Of a stretch of DNA of 64,000 nucleotides, positions 7,761 through 20,400 are shown piece after piece. The notes beneath the pieces were generated by a model. It searched no databases and was not told the DNA's origin. It saw only the letters and a list, made by a program, of their open reading frames with translations. The first letter of the stretch is position 1, and each line of letters opens with the position of its first letter. The position numbers and the translations under genes were made by a program. Where the stretch lies: assembly GCA_014649355.1 (NCBI GenBank), contig BMSW01000026.1, positions 1 through 64,000 of the forward strand, in the 5' to 3' direction. This stretch comes from Streptomyces althioticus. GTDB lineage: Bacteria; Actinomycetota; Actinomycetes; Streptomycetales; Streptomycetaceae.

Positions 7761-7905
7761 GCGCAGTTCCCCGCGCCCCTGGAGGGGCGCCTTCGCTGCG
7801 GGCAGTCGTGTCGCTTGGGGCGGCACGGGTGGGCGCAGCGGCACCCCCGCGGCGCGGCAGTTTTGTCACGGCGCTCAGCGCGGTCGGCTGCGGACGTCGT
7901 GGGCT
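7761..7905. repeat. GC-rich intergenic repeat, copy B
   Basis: Second copy, offset by 149-150 bases from copy A. The core (7801-7870) is almost identical to 7651-7720. The copies diverge only at a few positions, so the duplication is recent or maintained by gene conversion. Confidence 0.8.
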
Positions 7906-7928
7906 GCCCGCTTCCCTGGAGCGGCCGC

Positions 7929-8834
7929 CTACAGCCAGGTTGCGAATTCGAGGAGGAGTTCCGCGTCGCGTTCGCGGCCGACCCGCCGCGCGCGGACGCC
8001 GGACTCGACCGCCCGGAACAGCGTCCAGCCCCGAAGCCGTTCGCGGTCGACCTCCAGCGACTCCGCGAGGCGCCGCACCCGGCGGCGCGTCGTCGTCGCG
8101 CCCGACGGCTGGGCGATCAGGTCCTCCACCCGGTCACGGACCAGCCGCGCCAGATCGAAGGCGTGCTCGCCGACCACCGGGTCGGGACCCACCGCGAGCC
8201 ACGGCATCCGGTCCCCGGAGAGCACCTTGCTCTGCCGGAACGTGCCGTGCAGCAACCGGTGTTCCGGCGGCGAGTCCAGCAGATCCTCGCGGGCCGACAG
8301 CGCCGCGTCCACCAGCGGGGCCACCTCCGGCGCCGCGTCCGCCCCGGCCCGCATCGCCTTGGCCTGCCGCCCGGTGCGCTCGGCCACCGTCTCGAACACG
8401 TGGTCCTCCGGCGGGTCCACCCACAGCCTGCGCAGGGTGCCCGCCGCCTCCAGCAGCGCCTTCGCCTCGGGGAGCGTCCGCACCGAGACCTCCGGGTGCA
8501 GCCGCTCGAGCAGCAGCACCCCCTCGGTGCCCTCGGACACCGGCTCCAGCAACTGCACCGCGCCCAGCCCGCCCCAGTGCGCCAGCGCCACGCGCTCGCT
8601 CTCCGGACGCGCACGGGACGGCGCCAGCTTCAGTACGGCGGGCGTGCCGTCGGCCGTGCGGACGAGCACCACCAGGCTGCTGCGCCCGCCCGGCAACTGC
8701 ACCCGCTCCACCGTCAACTCGCGCCGGTCCACGGCCTCACGCGCCAGCCCGGGCAGCTTCTCCAGCCAGTCGTCACCCTCGGGCGCCGTCTCACCGAGCG
8801 CCCTCACCAGACGCCGCGGCGGTTCGAATGCCAT
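7929..8834 (-). CDS. aminoglycoside phosphotransferase-fold protein, probable pseudokinase
   Basis: A 301-residue protein starting MAFEPP at ATG 8834, chosen because AGGAAGG lies just upstream; a GTG 27 bases further up is in frame. The overall layout matches the APH(6)/streptomycin-kinase-like family: an N-lobe with VLKLAP (residues 67-72) and a C-lobe. The catalytic loop, normally HGD followed by an Asn, reads HGT (196-198) and QSK (201-203). The metal-binding Asp of the family's IDP-like motif is replaced (VGPDP, 215-219). The three residues needed for phosphotransfer are therefore missing, and it may act as a binding or scaffold protein. It is codirectional with, and downstream of, the DUF4439 gene. 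Confidence 0.8.
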   Translation of the reverse strand: MAFEPPRRLVRALGETAPEGDDWLEKLPGLAREAVDRRELTVERVQLPGGRSSLVVLVRTADGTPAVLKLAPSRARPESERVALAHWGGLGAVQLLEPVSEGTEGVLLLERLHPEVSVRTLPEAKALLEAAGTLRRLWVDPPEDHVFETVAERTGRQAKAMRAGADAAPEVAPLVDAALSAREDLLDSPPEHRLLHGTFRQSKVLSGDRMPWLAVGPDPVVGEHAFDLARLVRDRVEDLIAQPSGATTTRRRVRRLAESLEVDRERLRGWTLFRAVESGVRARRVGRERDAELLLEFATWL

Positions 8835-8885
8835 GCGCGAGTCGTTCCTTCCTGCTGTCACACGGTGCCGGAGCCCCCCGTCATG

Positions 8886-9350
8886 TCACGGCGCCGGCGC
8901 CGGGCCGCCCGGAGCCGTTCCGCTCCGCTCGGCGAGCCCAGGGAAGGCTACGCTCTCCCCGCTCCAGCGCACGGACCGCACCGCCGCCTCACGCATCGCC
9001 TCGGCCGCCGACCTGCGCCGTTCTCCGCCGCTCGCCCGCACCACGTCGGCGTAGACGCCCGCCACCCGCGTCTCCAGCTCCGCCGCCAGCCGCACCGCCG
9101 CGGCCGCGTCCGGCACCGGGAACGGCAGCGCGTACCCGGCCGCCGCGGCCACGGGCGTACCCCCGGCGTCCTTCACGTCCCGCACCAGCGCGTCCCTGCG
9201 CGCCCGGTGCGCGTCGTGCGCCGTGCGCGCCTCCGTGCGCCGCTGCTCGCCGATCCGCCCGCCGACCACGCCGTAGCCGTACACCGCCGCGTGCTCCGCG
9301 GCGAGCGCCGCCTGCAGCGCCCGCAGCTCCTTGTCCTGCGCGTCACTCAC
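8886..9350 (-). CDS. DUF4439 ferritin-like protein
   Basis: A 154-residue, almost wholly helical protein. LRALQAALAAEHAAVYGYGVVG is the first helix of the ferritin-like DUF4439 bundle; its Glu and His could be metal or structural residues, but the full diiron set of true ferritins is not evident. No signal peptide. GTG 9350 overlaps the stop of the upstream lipoprotein gene by four bases, so the two are translationally coupled. This pair upstream of rimP is conserved in actinobacteria, mycobacteria included (from memory). The function is not established. Confidence 0.82.
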   Translation of the reverse strand: MSDAQDKELRALQAALAAEHAAVYGYGVVGGRIGEQRRTEARTAHDAHRARRDALVRDVKDAGGTPVAAAAGYALPFPVPDAAAAVRLAAELETRVAGVYADVVRASGGERRRSAAEAMREAAVRSVRWSGESVAFPGLAERSGTAPGGPAPAP

Positions 9351-9946
9351 CGTCGGGCCTCCGTCAGCAGGTACACGTGCGCGGCGCCGGACGCGGACAC
9401 CGACGCCAGCAGCCGGGCCAGCTCGGCCGGCGCGGTCACCAGTTCCTCGGCCCGGCGGTCGGCGATCTCCCGCTCGGCGGCGGCCAGTTCGGCGAGCGCG
9501 TCCTTCTCGTTCGCGGGCACCGCGGGCGCGGCGGGGGCCGACGGGGCCGACGAGGGCGCGGCCGCCGCGGTCGCCCCGGCCGAAGGAGTCGCGGGAGCCG
9601 GAGAGGCGGACGAGCCGGAGACCGACGGCGCGGGCGACGCCGAGCCGTCCGCGCCCGCCTCGAACGCCTCCGCGTGCCGCACCACGTCGGCCCGCAGCGG
9701 ACGCAGACGCTCCGCCAGCTTCGGATGCGCGGCGGCGACCGCGTCGTACCGCGCGGCCAGCGCGCGGCTGTCCCGGGCCGCGCGCGCCCGGGTCCGCTCG
9801 GCGGCCGAGGGCCGCGCGGCCGCGGGACCGCCCGGATCGCCGGACCCGGCGGAACAGCCCGTTACCAGCAGGGCCGCCGGGGCGGCGGCGAGCAGACTCC
9901 TTCTGCGCGGCCCCGAACGGGCGCGCGGAGACAGGGGGAACGACAC
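9347..9946 (-). CDS. exported lipoprotein partner of the DUF4439 protein
   Basis: A 199-residue protein from GTG 9946, chosen because it gives a classical lipoprotein signal: an Arg-rich n-region (RSGPRRRS), a hydrophobic core and the lipobox VTGC near residue 31. GAGG precedes it. After an Ala/Arg-rich helical part comes a low-complexity Ala/Ser/Pro linker, then a final helical region (ANEKDALAELAAAEREI). It is probably anchored on the outer face of the membrane. It sits upstream in a two-gene unit with the ferritin-like protein and diverges from rimP. No enzyme motif is visible. Confidence 0.8.
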   Translation of the reverse strand: MSFPLSPRARSGPRRRSLLAAAPAALLVTGCSAGSGDPGGPAAARPSAAERTRARAARDSRALAARYDAVAAAHPKLAERLRPLRADVVRHAEAFEAGADGSASPAPSVSGSSASPAPATPSAGATAAAAPSSAPSAPAAPAVPANEKDALAELAAAEREIADRRAEELVTAPAELARLLASVSASGAAHVYLLTEARR

Positions 9947-10166
9947 GGCAGACGTCCTCGGGGGCTCGTGACGAACGGGGGGCGAACAGGAGATCGGGCG
10001 GGGCCCGCGATCACGGTACCCGCAGGTCCGCCCGGCGCCCCTCAGCGGCACCTCGCCGACCGGGTGGACGGCACGGGTGGACGGCAACACCCCTTGCGAC
10101 CGGATACCCTTTGTGCAGACACGCGCACCGTCCCACAACAGCACACGCGGCCGAGGAGTCACCCGG

Positions 10167-10685
10167 ATGAGCACGACCCAGAGCGAGAGGCTTCGAGAAC
10201 TTCTGGAGCCGCTGGTCAGCTCCCAGGGCCTGGACCTCGAGGAGATCGCCGTGGAGACGGTCGGCCGCAAGCGTGTGCTGCGCGTCGTCGTCGACTCCGA
10301 CACCGGGGCCGACCTCGACCGGATCGCCGATGTGAGCCGCGCGCTCTCGGCGAAGCTCGACGAGACCGACGCGATGGGCAGCGCGGAGTACACCCTCGAG
10401 GTCGGCACCCCCGGCGCGGAGCGCGAGCTGACCGAGCACCGTCACTACGTGCGCGCCACCGGCCGCCTGGTGCGGTTCCAGCTCGCCGAGGGCGGCGAAC
10501 TGGTCGCCCGCATCCTCGCGGCCGACGAGGAGGGCCTCGACCTCGAGGTGCCCGGCGTCAAGGGCCGCAAGGCCACATCGCGCCGACTCGCCTTCGACGA
10601 CATCGCCAGGGCGCGTGTCCAGGTCGAGTTCAACCGCAAGGACGACGCGTCCGACAAGAACGACAAGAAGGAAGAGGAGGCGTAG
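10167..10685 (+). CDS. rimP: ribosome maturation factor RimP
   Basis: A 172-residue protein required for 30S subunit maturation. The ATG at 10167 follows GAGGAG. Family features include the N-terminal LRELLEPLVSSQGLDLEEI and the VVVDSDTGADLDRIADVSRALS segment, then the C-terminal Sm-like domain with GVKGRKA. The tail is Lys/Glu/Asp-rich, as in other Streptomyces RimP. It begins the rimP-nusA-ylxR-infB operon; nusA starts two bases after its stop. A possible -10 (TACCCT) lies at 10105-10110. Confidence 0.94.
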   Translation: MSTTQSERLRELLEPLVSSQGLDLEEIAVETVGRKRVLRVVVDSDTGADLDRIADVSRALSAKLDETDAMGSAEYTLEVGTPGAERELTEHRHYVRATGRLVRFQLAEGGELVARILAADEEGLDLEVPGVKGRKATSRRLAFDDIARARVQVEFNRKDDASDKNDKKEEEA

Positions 10686-10687
10686 CC

Positions 10688-11674
10688 GTGGACATCGACA
10701 TGAGCGCCCTGCGGGGCTTGGTACGGGAGAAGGAGATCTCCTTCGACCTGCTGGTCGAGGCGATCGAGTCGGCCCTCCTCATCGCCTACCACCGCACCGA
10801 GGGAAGCCGCCGGCACGCGCGCGTGGAGCTCGACCGGGAGACCGGACATGTGACCGTGTGGGCGAAGGAGGACCCCGACGACCTCGAGGAGGGGCAGGAG
10901 CCCCGCGAGTTCGACGACACCCCGTCCGATTTCGGCCGTATCGCCGCCACCACGGCCAAGCAGGTCATCCTGCAGCGCCTGCGCGACGCCGAGGACGACG
11001 CGACGCTCGGCGAGTACGCGGGCCGCGAGGGCGACATCGTCACCGGCGTGGTCCAGCAGGGCCGCGACCCGAAGAACGTGCTGGTGGACATCGGCAAGCT
11101 GGAGGCCATCCTGCCGGTGCAGGAGCAGGTGCCCGGCGAGACCTACCCGCACGGCACCCGGCTGCGGTCGTACGTCGTCCGGGTGGCCAAGGGTGTGCGC
11201 GGTCCGTCCGTCACTCTTTCGCGTACGCATCCCCATCTGGTGAAGAAGCTGTTTGCCCTCGAGGTGCCGGAGATCGCCGACGGCTCCGTGGAGATCGCCG
11301 CGATCGCCCGTGAAGCGGGTCACCGCACCAAGATCGCCGTACGCTCCACCCGCTCCGGGCTGAACGCCAAGGGAGCCTGCATCGGCCCCATGGGCGGCCG
11401 TGTGCGCAACGTCATGGCGGAGCTGAACGGCGAGAAGATCGACATCGTCGACTGGTCCGACGACCCGGCCGACATGGTGGCGAACGCGCTGTCCCCGGCC
11501 CGCGTCTCCAAGGTGGAGATCGTCGACCTGGCGGCCCGGTCCGCCCGGGTCACCGTGCCGGACTACCAGCTGTCGCTCGCCATCGGCAAGGAGGGGCAGA
11601 ACGCCCGTCTGGCCGCCCGTCTCACCGGCTGGAGGATCGACATCCGGCCGGACACGGAGCAGGCCGGGGAATAG
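10688..11674 (+). CDS. nusA: transcription termination/antitermination factor NusA
   Basis: A 328-residue protein that binds RNA polymerase and nascent RNA. GTG 10688 follows GGAAGAGGAGG. The order is an N-terminal RNA-polymerase-binding domain (to about 105), an S1 domain (GDIVTGVVQQGRDPKNVLVD), KH1 with IGPMGGR and KH2 with AIGKEGQNARLAARLTGW. It lacks the C-terminal acidic repeats of enterobacterial NusA, which is normal for Gram-positive bacteria. It lies between rimP and ylxR in the standard order. Confidence 0.97.
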   Translation: MDIDMSALRGLVREKEISFDLLVEAIESALLIAYHRTEGSRRHARVELDRETGHVTVWAKEDPDDLEEGQEPREFDDTPSDFGRIAATTAKQVILQRLRDAEDDATLGEYAGREGDIVTGVVQQGRDPKNVLVDIGKLEAILPVQEQVPGETYPHGTRLRSYVVRVAKGVRGPSVTLSRTHPHLVKKLFALEVPEIADGSVEIAAIAREAGHRTKIAVRSTRSGLNAKGACIGPMGGRVRNVMAELNGEKIDIVDWSDDPADMVANALSPARVSKVEIVDLAARSARVTVPDYQLSLAIGKEGQNARLAARLTGWRIDIRPDTEQAGE

Positions 11675-11775
11675 ATCCAGGCCGCGATGGGCTGAGATCA
11701 CGACAGCTTTGCTCGTGGCGGTGTTCGATTCTTGCCCCGGAGGGGTGAGGTCGGTCCGGGGAGGTAGACTGAGGA

Positions 11776-12093
11776 GTGTCTGGCCGGACACAGGCTGGCG
11801 TGTGCCCCGAACGCACTTGCGTGGGGTGCCGCGAGCGAGCGGTCAAGGGCGAGCTGCTGCGGATCGTGGTGATCGAGGACGCGTGCGTCCCGGATCCACG
11901 CGGTACGCTGCCCGGCCGGGGTGCGTATGTGCATCCCGTACCGGCTTGTCTCGACCAGGCGGTGCGCCGCAGGGCGTTCCCGCGGGCGTTCCGCGTCCCG
12001 GGACCGCTCGACGTAAAGGCGTTGCGCCACTACGTCGAGCAGGCACAAGGTTGCCGAGCAGTGGCTCCGTGCCGACTGACAGGCAACACGTAA
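11776..12093 (+). CDS. ylxR: YlxR (DUF448) RNA-binding protein
   Basis: A 105-residue basic protein of the YlxR family. The N-terminal CVGCRER and the RGTLPGRGAYVH motif are diagnostic. In other bacteria YlxR acts as a regulator and in Bacillus subtilis binds RNase P RNA. GTG 11776 has little room for a ribosome-binding site (GGA directly before it), so the start is slightly uncertain. It lies between nusA and infB as usual, with a gap of about 100 bases after nusA. Confidence 0.9.
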   Translation: MSGRTQAGVCPERTCVGCRERAVKGELLRIVVIEDACVPDPRGTLPGRGAYVHPVPACLDQAVRRRAFPRAFRVPGPLDVKALRHYVEQAQGCRAVAPCRLTGNT

Positions 12094-12241
12094 GAACTTG
12101 CCGTACGGAAACCCCCGTGCGGCCTGGTACCTCGCGAGTCGAAAGCAGGTCGAGATTGCGATGAGCACTCGATGAGTACGCGATGAGTACGCCCATGAAC
12201 TAGCGACGGTCCGGACGCAACCCGGACCTCAAAGGAGCGAA

Positions 12242-15262
<3,021 letters not shown>

Positions 15263-15411
15263 TCCAGCACGCGATCGGGGCCGGTCGGCGGGGATTCCCG
15301 GAAGGGAAACTCCGTCGATCGGCCCCGGCCGTTGCGTGTACGGTTCCCGTATCGGCGCCGAGCCTGGCGCCCGTACCCCGTACCCCGAACCGGCGGGACA
15401 TCCGGACACAC

Positions 15412-15705
15412 ATGTATGTGGGGACTCTGTCCTTCGACCTGCTCCTCGGCGACGTCCACTCGCTCAAGGAGAAGCGCTCCGTCGTCCGTCCGATCGTCGC
15501 CGAACTGCAGCGGAAGTACGCGGTCAGCGTGGCGGAGACCGGGAACCAGAACCTGCACCGCAGGGCCGAGATCGGCCTCGCGGTGGTCTCCGGGGAATGG
15601 AACCACCTCACCGACGTCCTGGACCGCTGCGAGCGGCTGGTCGCGGATCGGCCCGAGGTGGAACTGCTCTCGGTTCGACGCAGGCTCCACAGCGACGAAG
15701 ACTGA
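15412..15705 (+). CDS. ylxP: DUF503 protein (YlxP family)
   Basis: A 97-residue protein starting MYVGTLSFDLLLGDVHSLK, with LKEKRSVVRPI and the VAETGNQNLHRRAEIG segment typical of the DUF503/YlxP family, which lies between infB and rbfA in many bacteria. The role is not settled; a link to ribosome biogenesis is inferred from the neighbours. The ribosome-binding site before ATG 15412 is weak. The 149-base gap after infB contains complementary CGGGGCCG and CGGCCCCG segments that could form a hairpin. Confidence 0.9.
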   Translation: MYVGTLSFDLLLGDVHSLKEKRSVVRPIVAELQRKYAVSVAETGNQNLHRRAEIGLAVVSGEWNHLTDVLDRCERLVADRPEVELLSVRRRLHSDED

Positions 15706-15738
15706 AGCAAGACGTTAAGCACTTAAGGAGACGGACCA

Positions 15739-16188
15739 GTGGCCGACAACGCGCGTGCCAAGAGGCTGGCGGACCTCATCCGAGAGGTGGTGGCCCAGAA
15801 GCTGCAGCGCGGGATCAAGGACCCGCGGCTCGGCTCGCACGTCACCATCACGGACACCCGGGTCACCGGTGACCTCAGGGAGGCGACCGTCTTCTACACG
15901 GTGTACGGGGACGACGAGGAGCGGAAGGCGGCCGCGGCCGGCCTGGAGTCCGCCAAGGGCGTGCTGCGCTCCGAGGTGGGCCGTGCGGCGGGCGTGAAGT
16001 TCACCCCCACCCTGACCTTCGTCATGGACGCCCTGCCGGACACCGCGCGCACCATCGAGGACCTCCTCGACAAGGCGCGCGAGTCCGACGCCAAGGTGCG
16101 CGAGGCGTCCGCGGGCGCCGCGTACGCCGGCGGAGCCGACCCGTACCGCAAGCCGGAAGACGACGAGACGGACGACACCGCCGAATGA
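15739..16188 (+). CDS. rbfA: ribosome-binding factor A
   Basis: A 149-residue protein that helps 16S rRNA 5'-end maturation and cold adaptation by binding the 30S subunit. GTG 15739 follows TTAAGGAGA. The KH-like fold is shown by RAKRLADLIREVVAQKL, DPRLGSHVTITDTRVTGDL and VKFTPTLTFVMD. The C-terminus is an acidic/Gly-rich tail, common in actinobacteria. The stop overlaps the truB start (ATGA). Confidence 0.96.
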   Translation: MADNARAKRLADLIREVVAQKLQRGIKDPRLGSHVTITDTRVTGDLREATVFYTVYGDDEERKAAAAGLESAKGVLRSEVGRAAGVKFTPTLTFVMDALPDTARTIEDLLDKARESDAKVREASAGAAYAGGADPYRKPEDDETDDTAE

Positions 16189-17093
16189 CCCAGAAGCAGA
16201 CCCCGCCCGACGGCCTTGTCATCGTCGACAAGCCGTCGGGCTTCACTTCGCACGACGTGGTCGCCAAGATGCGCGGCATCGCCCGCACCCGCCGGGTCGG
16301 CCACGCCGGCACCCTCGACCCGATGGCGACCGGTGTGCTCGTCCTCGGCGTCGAGCGGGCGACCAAGCTCCTCGGCCACCTGGCGCTGACCGAGAAGGAG
16401 TACCTCGGCACGGTCCGGCTCGGTCAGACCACCGTCACCGACGACGCCGAGGGGGAGATCACCGCCTCCGCCGACGCCTCACGGGTCACCCGCGAGGCCG
16501 TCGACGCGGGGGTCGCCGCCCTGACCGGCGACATCATGCAGGTACCGTCCAAGGTCAGCGCCATCAAGATCGACGGGGTGCGCTCCTACAAGCGCGCGCG
16601 GGAGGGCGAGGAGTTCGACATCCCCGCCCGGCCGGTCACGGTCTCGTCGTTCTCCGTGTACGACGTCCGCGAGGCCGTCGCCGAGGACGGCACCCCGGTG
16701 CTGGACCTGGTCGTCTCGGTCGTCTGCTCCTCCGGCACCTACATCCGCGCCCTCGCCCGCGACCTGGGCGCGGGACTGGGCGTCGGCGGCCACCTGACCG
16801 CGCTGCGCCGCACCCGCGTCGGGCCGTACTGGCTGGACGCGGCGAAGACCCTGGACCAGCTCCAGGAGAAGCTGACGATCATGCCGATCGCCGAGGCCGC
16901 GGCGGCCGCGTTCCCCCGCTGGGACGTCGACGAACGCCGCGCCAGGCTGCTGACGAACGGCGTCCGCCTGGAGATGCCCGAGGAGTACGCCGGCCGGGGG
17001 CCGGTGGCGGTCTTCGGGCCGGAGGGGCGGTTCCTGGCGCTGGTGGAGGAGCAGCGGGGGAAGGCGAAGAGCGTGGCGGTCTTCGCGAGCTGA
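16185..17093 (+). CDS. truB: tRNA pseudouridine(55) synthase TruB
   Basis: A 302-residue enzyme that makes pseudouridine 55 in the T loop of tRNAs. The catalytic Asp lies in GHAGTLDPMATGVL. GLVIVDKPSGFTSHDVV at the start and SSGTYIRALARDLG in the middle are family hallmarks. ATG 16185 overlaps the rbfA stop. The C-terminal part is a PUA-like domain. A repeat and a 14-bp-stem hairpin follow. Confidence 0.97.
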   Translation: MTQKQTPPDGLVIVDKPSGFTSHDVVAKMRGIARTRRVGHAGTLDPMATGVLVLGVERATKLLGHLALTEKEYLGTVRLGQTTVTDDAEGEITASADASRVTREAVDAGVAALTGDIMQVPSKVSAIKIDGVRSYKRAREGEEFDIPARPVTVSSFSVYDVREAVAEDGTPVLDLVVSVVCSSGTYIRALARDLGAGLGVGGHLTALRRTRVGPYWLDAAKTLDQLQEKLTIMPIAEAAAAAFPRWDVDERRARLLTNGVRLEMPEEYAGRGPVAVFGPEGRFLALVEEQRGKAKSVAVFAS

Positions 17094-17102
17094 GGTCCCG
17101 AG

Positions 17103-17144
17103 GCTCCGCCCCGGACCCCGCTCCTCAAACGCCGGAGGGGCTGA
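17103..17144. repeat. dispersed GC-rich Streptomyces intergenic element
   Basis: GCTCCGCCCCGGACCCCGCT followed by CCTCAAACGCCGGAGGGGCT. I recognise this sequence as a very widespread short intergenic repeat in Streptomyces genomes. It can fold on itself (CTCCG with CGGAG). It lies in the 307-base gap 17094-17400, which otherwise holds the truB terminator and presumed promoter DNA. Confidence 0.7.
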
Positions 17145-17170
17145 CTTCGCCAGTCCCAGGAGGAGGCCGT

Positions 17171-17215
17171 CCGTGGAGCGGCGCGGCACGGGGTCGGCTC
17201 TGCGCCGCTCCACGG
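17171..17215 (+). terminator. terminator hairpin after truB
   Basis: CCGTGGAGCGGCGC (17171-17184) pairs perfectly over 14 bp with GCGCCGCTCCACGG (17202-17215), with a 17-base loop. Confidence 0.6.
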
Positions 17216-17400
17216 CCCCCCTCGGTTCCCCCACCCCTAGGGTCTATCCATCACCCCCTCCCGGTTCACCCTCACGTGCGGGCGCTCGGAGTGAACCGGG
17301 GGAGTGGAAGGGGGCGCGTTCCCCCGCCGCGCCGCGCTGCTGATCTTCGGGGCCCTAAGGTCACGGACAAGGCACCAGGTACAGCACGGCAGGAGGCTCC

Positions 17401-20400
17401 ATGATGCCGTCGCTCGACGCCCCCGGGTACGCCCTCGAGCGGTTCCGGTCCACCGCCGGCCCCGGGCTGGTCGCGCTCCACGACCTGGCCGGCCGCCCCC
17501 GCGGCACCGGCTTCGTCGCCGACCGCCACGGCACCGTGATCACCAGCCACGAGGCCGTCGACGGCCTGCCCCGCCTCGTCCTGCACGGCGCGGAGGGCCG
17601 CCACGGCATCGTCACCGCCGACGCCGTCATCCCCCTGCCCGCCCTCGGCCTGGCCCTGGTCCGCGGCGGTGACCTCGGTGTGGCCCCGCTCCCGGTCACC
17701 TCACGGGACACCGTGCGGACCGGCGCGTACGTGCGCATCCCCGCCGGCGGCTGGCGTGAGGCACGGGTGCTCGGGACGACCACGGTCACGTACACCGCCA
17801 CCGACCGCGCCCACCGCGTCCCCGGCGCCCTGGAGCTCGCCGTCGGCACGGCCGGACGGGACGCGCTGCGGCTCGGCGGCGGCGCGGCGGGCGGCCCCGT
17901 GCTCGACCCGGTGACCGGCACCGTCGTCGGCGTCCTCGGCACCGCACTGCGCACCTCCGCCTCCGACGTCGGTTTCGCCGTCCCCCTGCGCCCCACGGTC
18001 CCCGCCCTCGCCGCGCTGCTCATGGAGAACGCGGCCACGGTCCCCGCGTACGGGACCGACCTCAACCTCGCCGGGCTGGTCGGGCTCACCGCCGCCTCGG
18101 CGGCCCGCCACGCCCCGCTGCCGCTCGTGGAACCGGTCGAACGGACCGGCGCCCGCGCCGAGCTGTACGCCTTCGAGCGGGGCGGGGCGACCGTCCTGGG
18201 CCTCGTCGGGCCGCCCGGCAGCGGCCGCAGCACCGAACTCGCCGCGCTCGCCGCCCGCCGCCACAGCGCGGGCCTGCCCACGCTGTGGCTGCGCGGGGCC
18301 GACCTGCGCGAGGACGACACCTCGCTCGCCGACGCCGCCCGCCGCGCCCTGGAGCGGGCCGCCGCCGACGTGACGGCCTCGCTGCCCTTCCCGCCGCAGG
18401 ACCTGGGCGACCTCACGCCCGAGCGTCTCGCCGCGCTCGCCCGCGCCGCCGGCCGCCCCCTGCTGCTCCTCCTCGACGACCCCGAGCAGATGCCGCCGGG
18501 CCTGTACCGGCGGCGCGCCGCGTGGACCGAGGAGACCCTGCGCCGGCTGCACGCGACGGGCACCCGTCTGGTGGTGTCCTGCGGCGCCGCGCACTGGGAG
18601 GAGGCCGGCTACCCGCCCGCCCTGCTGCACCGGGGCGGCGCGGGTCCCGAAAGCCTCCCGCCGTGCGTGGTCCTCGGCGACCTCACCGCCGACGAGGCGC
18701 GCGAGGCCCGCGCCCGCCACGGCATTCCCGAGGGCGCCGTCACCGACGCCGACGCGGCCCACCCGCTGACCCTGCGGCTGCTCGCCGAGGTCCGCTCCGA
18801 CGTCGCCGCGACGGCGCCCGACGGCCCCGTCGACCGCGACGACGTGCTCGCCGCCCACCTGGACCTGACGTGCCTGCGGATCGCCCAGCGCCTCGCCGGA
18901 GGGCTCGGCGCCCGCGGCACCGCCGTACGCCGTCTGGCCGTCCGGGCCGCCGGGAAGGCGCACGAGGCGGCCCGCCGCTGCCTCGGCACGGAGGACGGGA
19001 CGCTGGACCGCGCGTCGTTCGAGGAGCTGTTCCCCGCGTCCGGGCCCGGGACGGTCTTCGACGAGCACGGCGGCACGGCGCCCGGATGGGCGGACGCCGT
19101 GCTCGCCGAAGGGCTGCTCGTCCCGGCCGGGGGCGGTCACCGCTTCGGGCACGAGGAGCTCGCGGACTGGCTCCAGGGCGCCCACCTCGACCTCGACGGC
19201 GCCCTGCACACCCTCGTGCACGCACCCACCCCGGGCACCGACCCCGTGCCCCGCCACCGCATCGGCCCCGTCACCGAGGCGCTGCTGTGCCTCGCCCGCC
19301 GGAACGGTCCCGCCCGGCTCGCCTCGCGCCTCGCGGACCTGACGCACGCCCTGGACGCCGACCCCGGCTCCTGGTGGGCCTCCCGCCTGCTCACCGGCGT
19401 CCTCGCCCGTGTCCCCGACGCGAGCCCGTACACGGACGTGCTGCGGCTGCTCGCCGACCGCGTCGTGGCCTGGCGGGAGCAGCGGCGGACCGTCCCGCCC
19501 GAGCTCGGTCCCGCCTTCTGGACACGGCTGCGGCTGCCCGTGGAGGCGCGCTGCGCCCTGCTGCGCCGCCTGGTACCGGCCGACGGGCCCCCGTGCGAGA
19601 GCGGCCCCCGCTTCCTCGACGCCGCCGCCGGACTGCTCACCGCCGACCCCCAGACCGTCCTGCCGTACCTAATCCGCTGGTTCGACGACGAGCGGCCCCT
19701 GCCGGCCACCCCGCACGCCACCGTGGCGACCGCCGCGCAGGCCCTGCTGCACACCTACCGCCACGCCGCGCCCGACGTGCTGACGGAGGCGCTCGTCGAC
19801 AGCCCGCACCGGCGCGCCGACGAACTCCTCGCCGTGCTCGCCGAGGAGGAGCCGGGCGTCCTGTGCCGGGCCGTCGACCGCTGGGCGGAGGACCCGCGCC
19901 CCGCCCGCCGCGCCGCGGCCGTCACCCACGGCCTGCGGGTCGCGCCGTACGCCCGCGACCTCGGCGACCGCACCCTGCTGCGGTACGCCGCCCTCTCGGT
20001 CCTGGTGCGCACCGCCGACCGCGCCCTGCACGGCGGCGCCCTCGCCCTCCTCGTCCGCGACCCGGACAGCAGGGGACGCCACCTCACCCGCGCCCTGGAG
20101 CGGTTCGCGGCCGGCGACCCGCACTTCCCGCCCGGCGCGCTCACCGACGCCCTCACCACCCACACCGAGCCCGTCCTCGACGCCTTCCGCACACGGCTCA
20201 CGCGGGGCACGGACCCGGACGACACCTTCCGCGCCCTCGCCGACGCCACCACGCCCGCCCTGGCCCGGCAGGTCGCCGCCCTCGTCCGGGAGGCGGCCGT
20301 CCGGCGGCCCGAGCTGACCGGCTGCGTCGCCGGGTACGCCGACCGTCACCTCGACCTCGGCCCCGCCGTCCGCGCGGTACTGCGCCTGCTCCTCACCGAG

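Noticed and set aside
7658..10687. A long open frame that runs into nusA from upstream
   Set aside because: The open region ahead of GTG 10688 covers the intergenic repeats and the opposite strand of three minus-strand genes. The nusA start has a good ribosome-binding site and matches the family N-terminus.
17401..17970. Active trypsin-like protease domain
   Set aside because: The Ser is Ala, and the His and Asp positions are not in place, so I treat the domain as non-catalytic.
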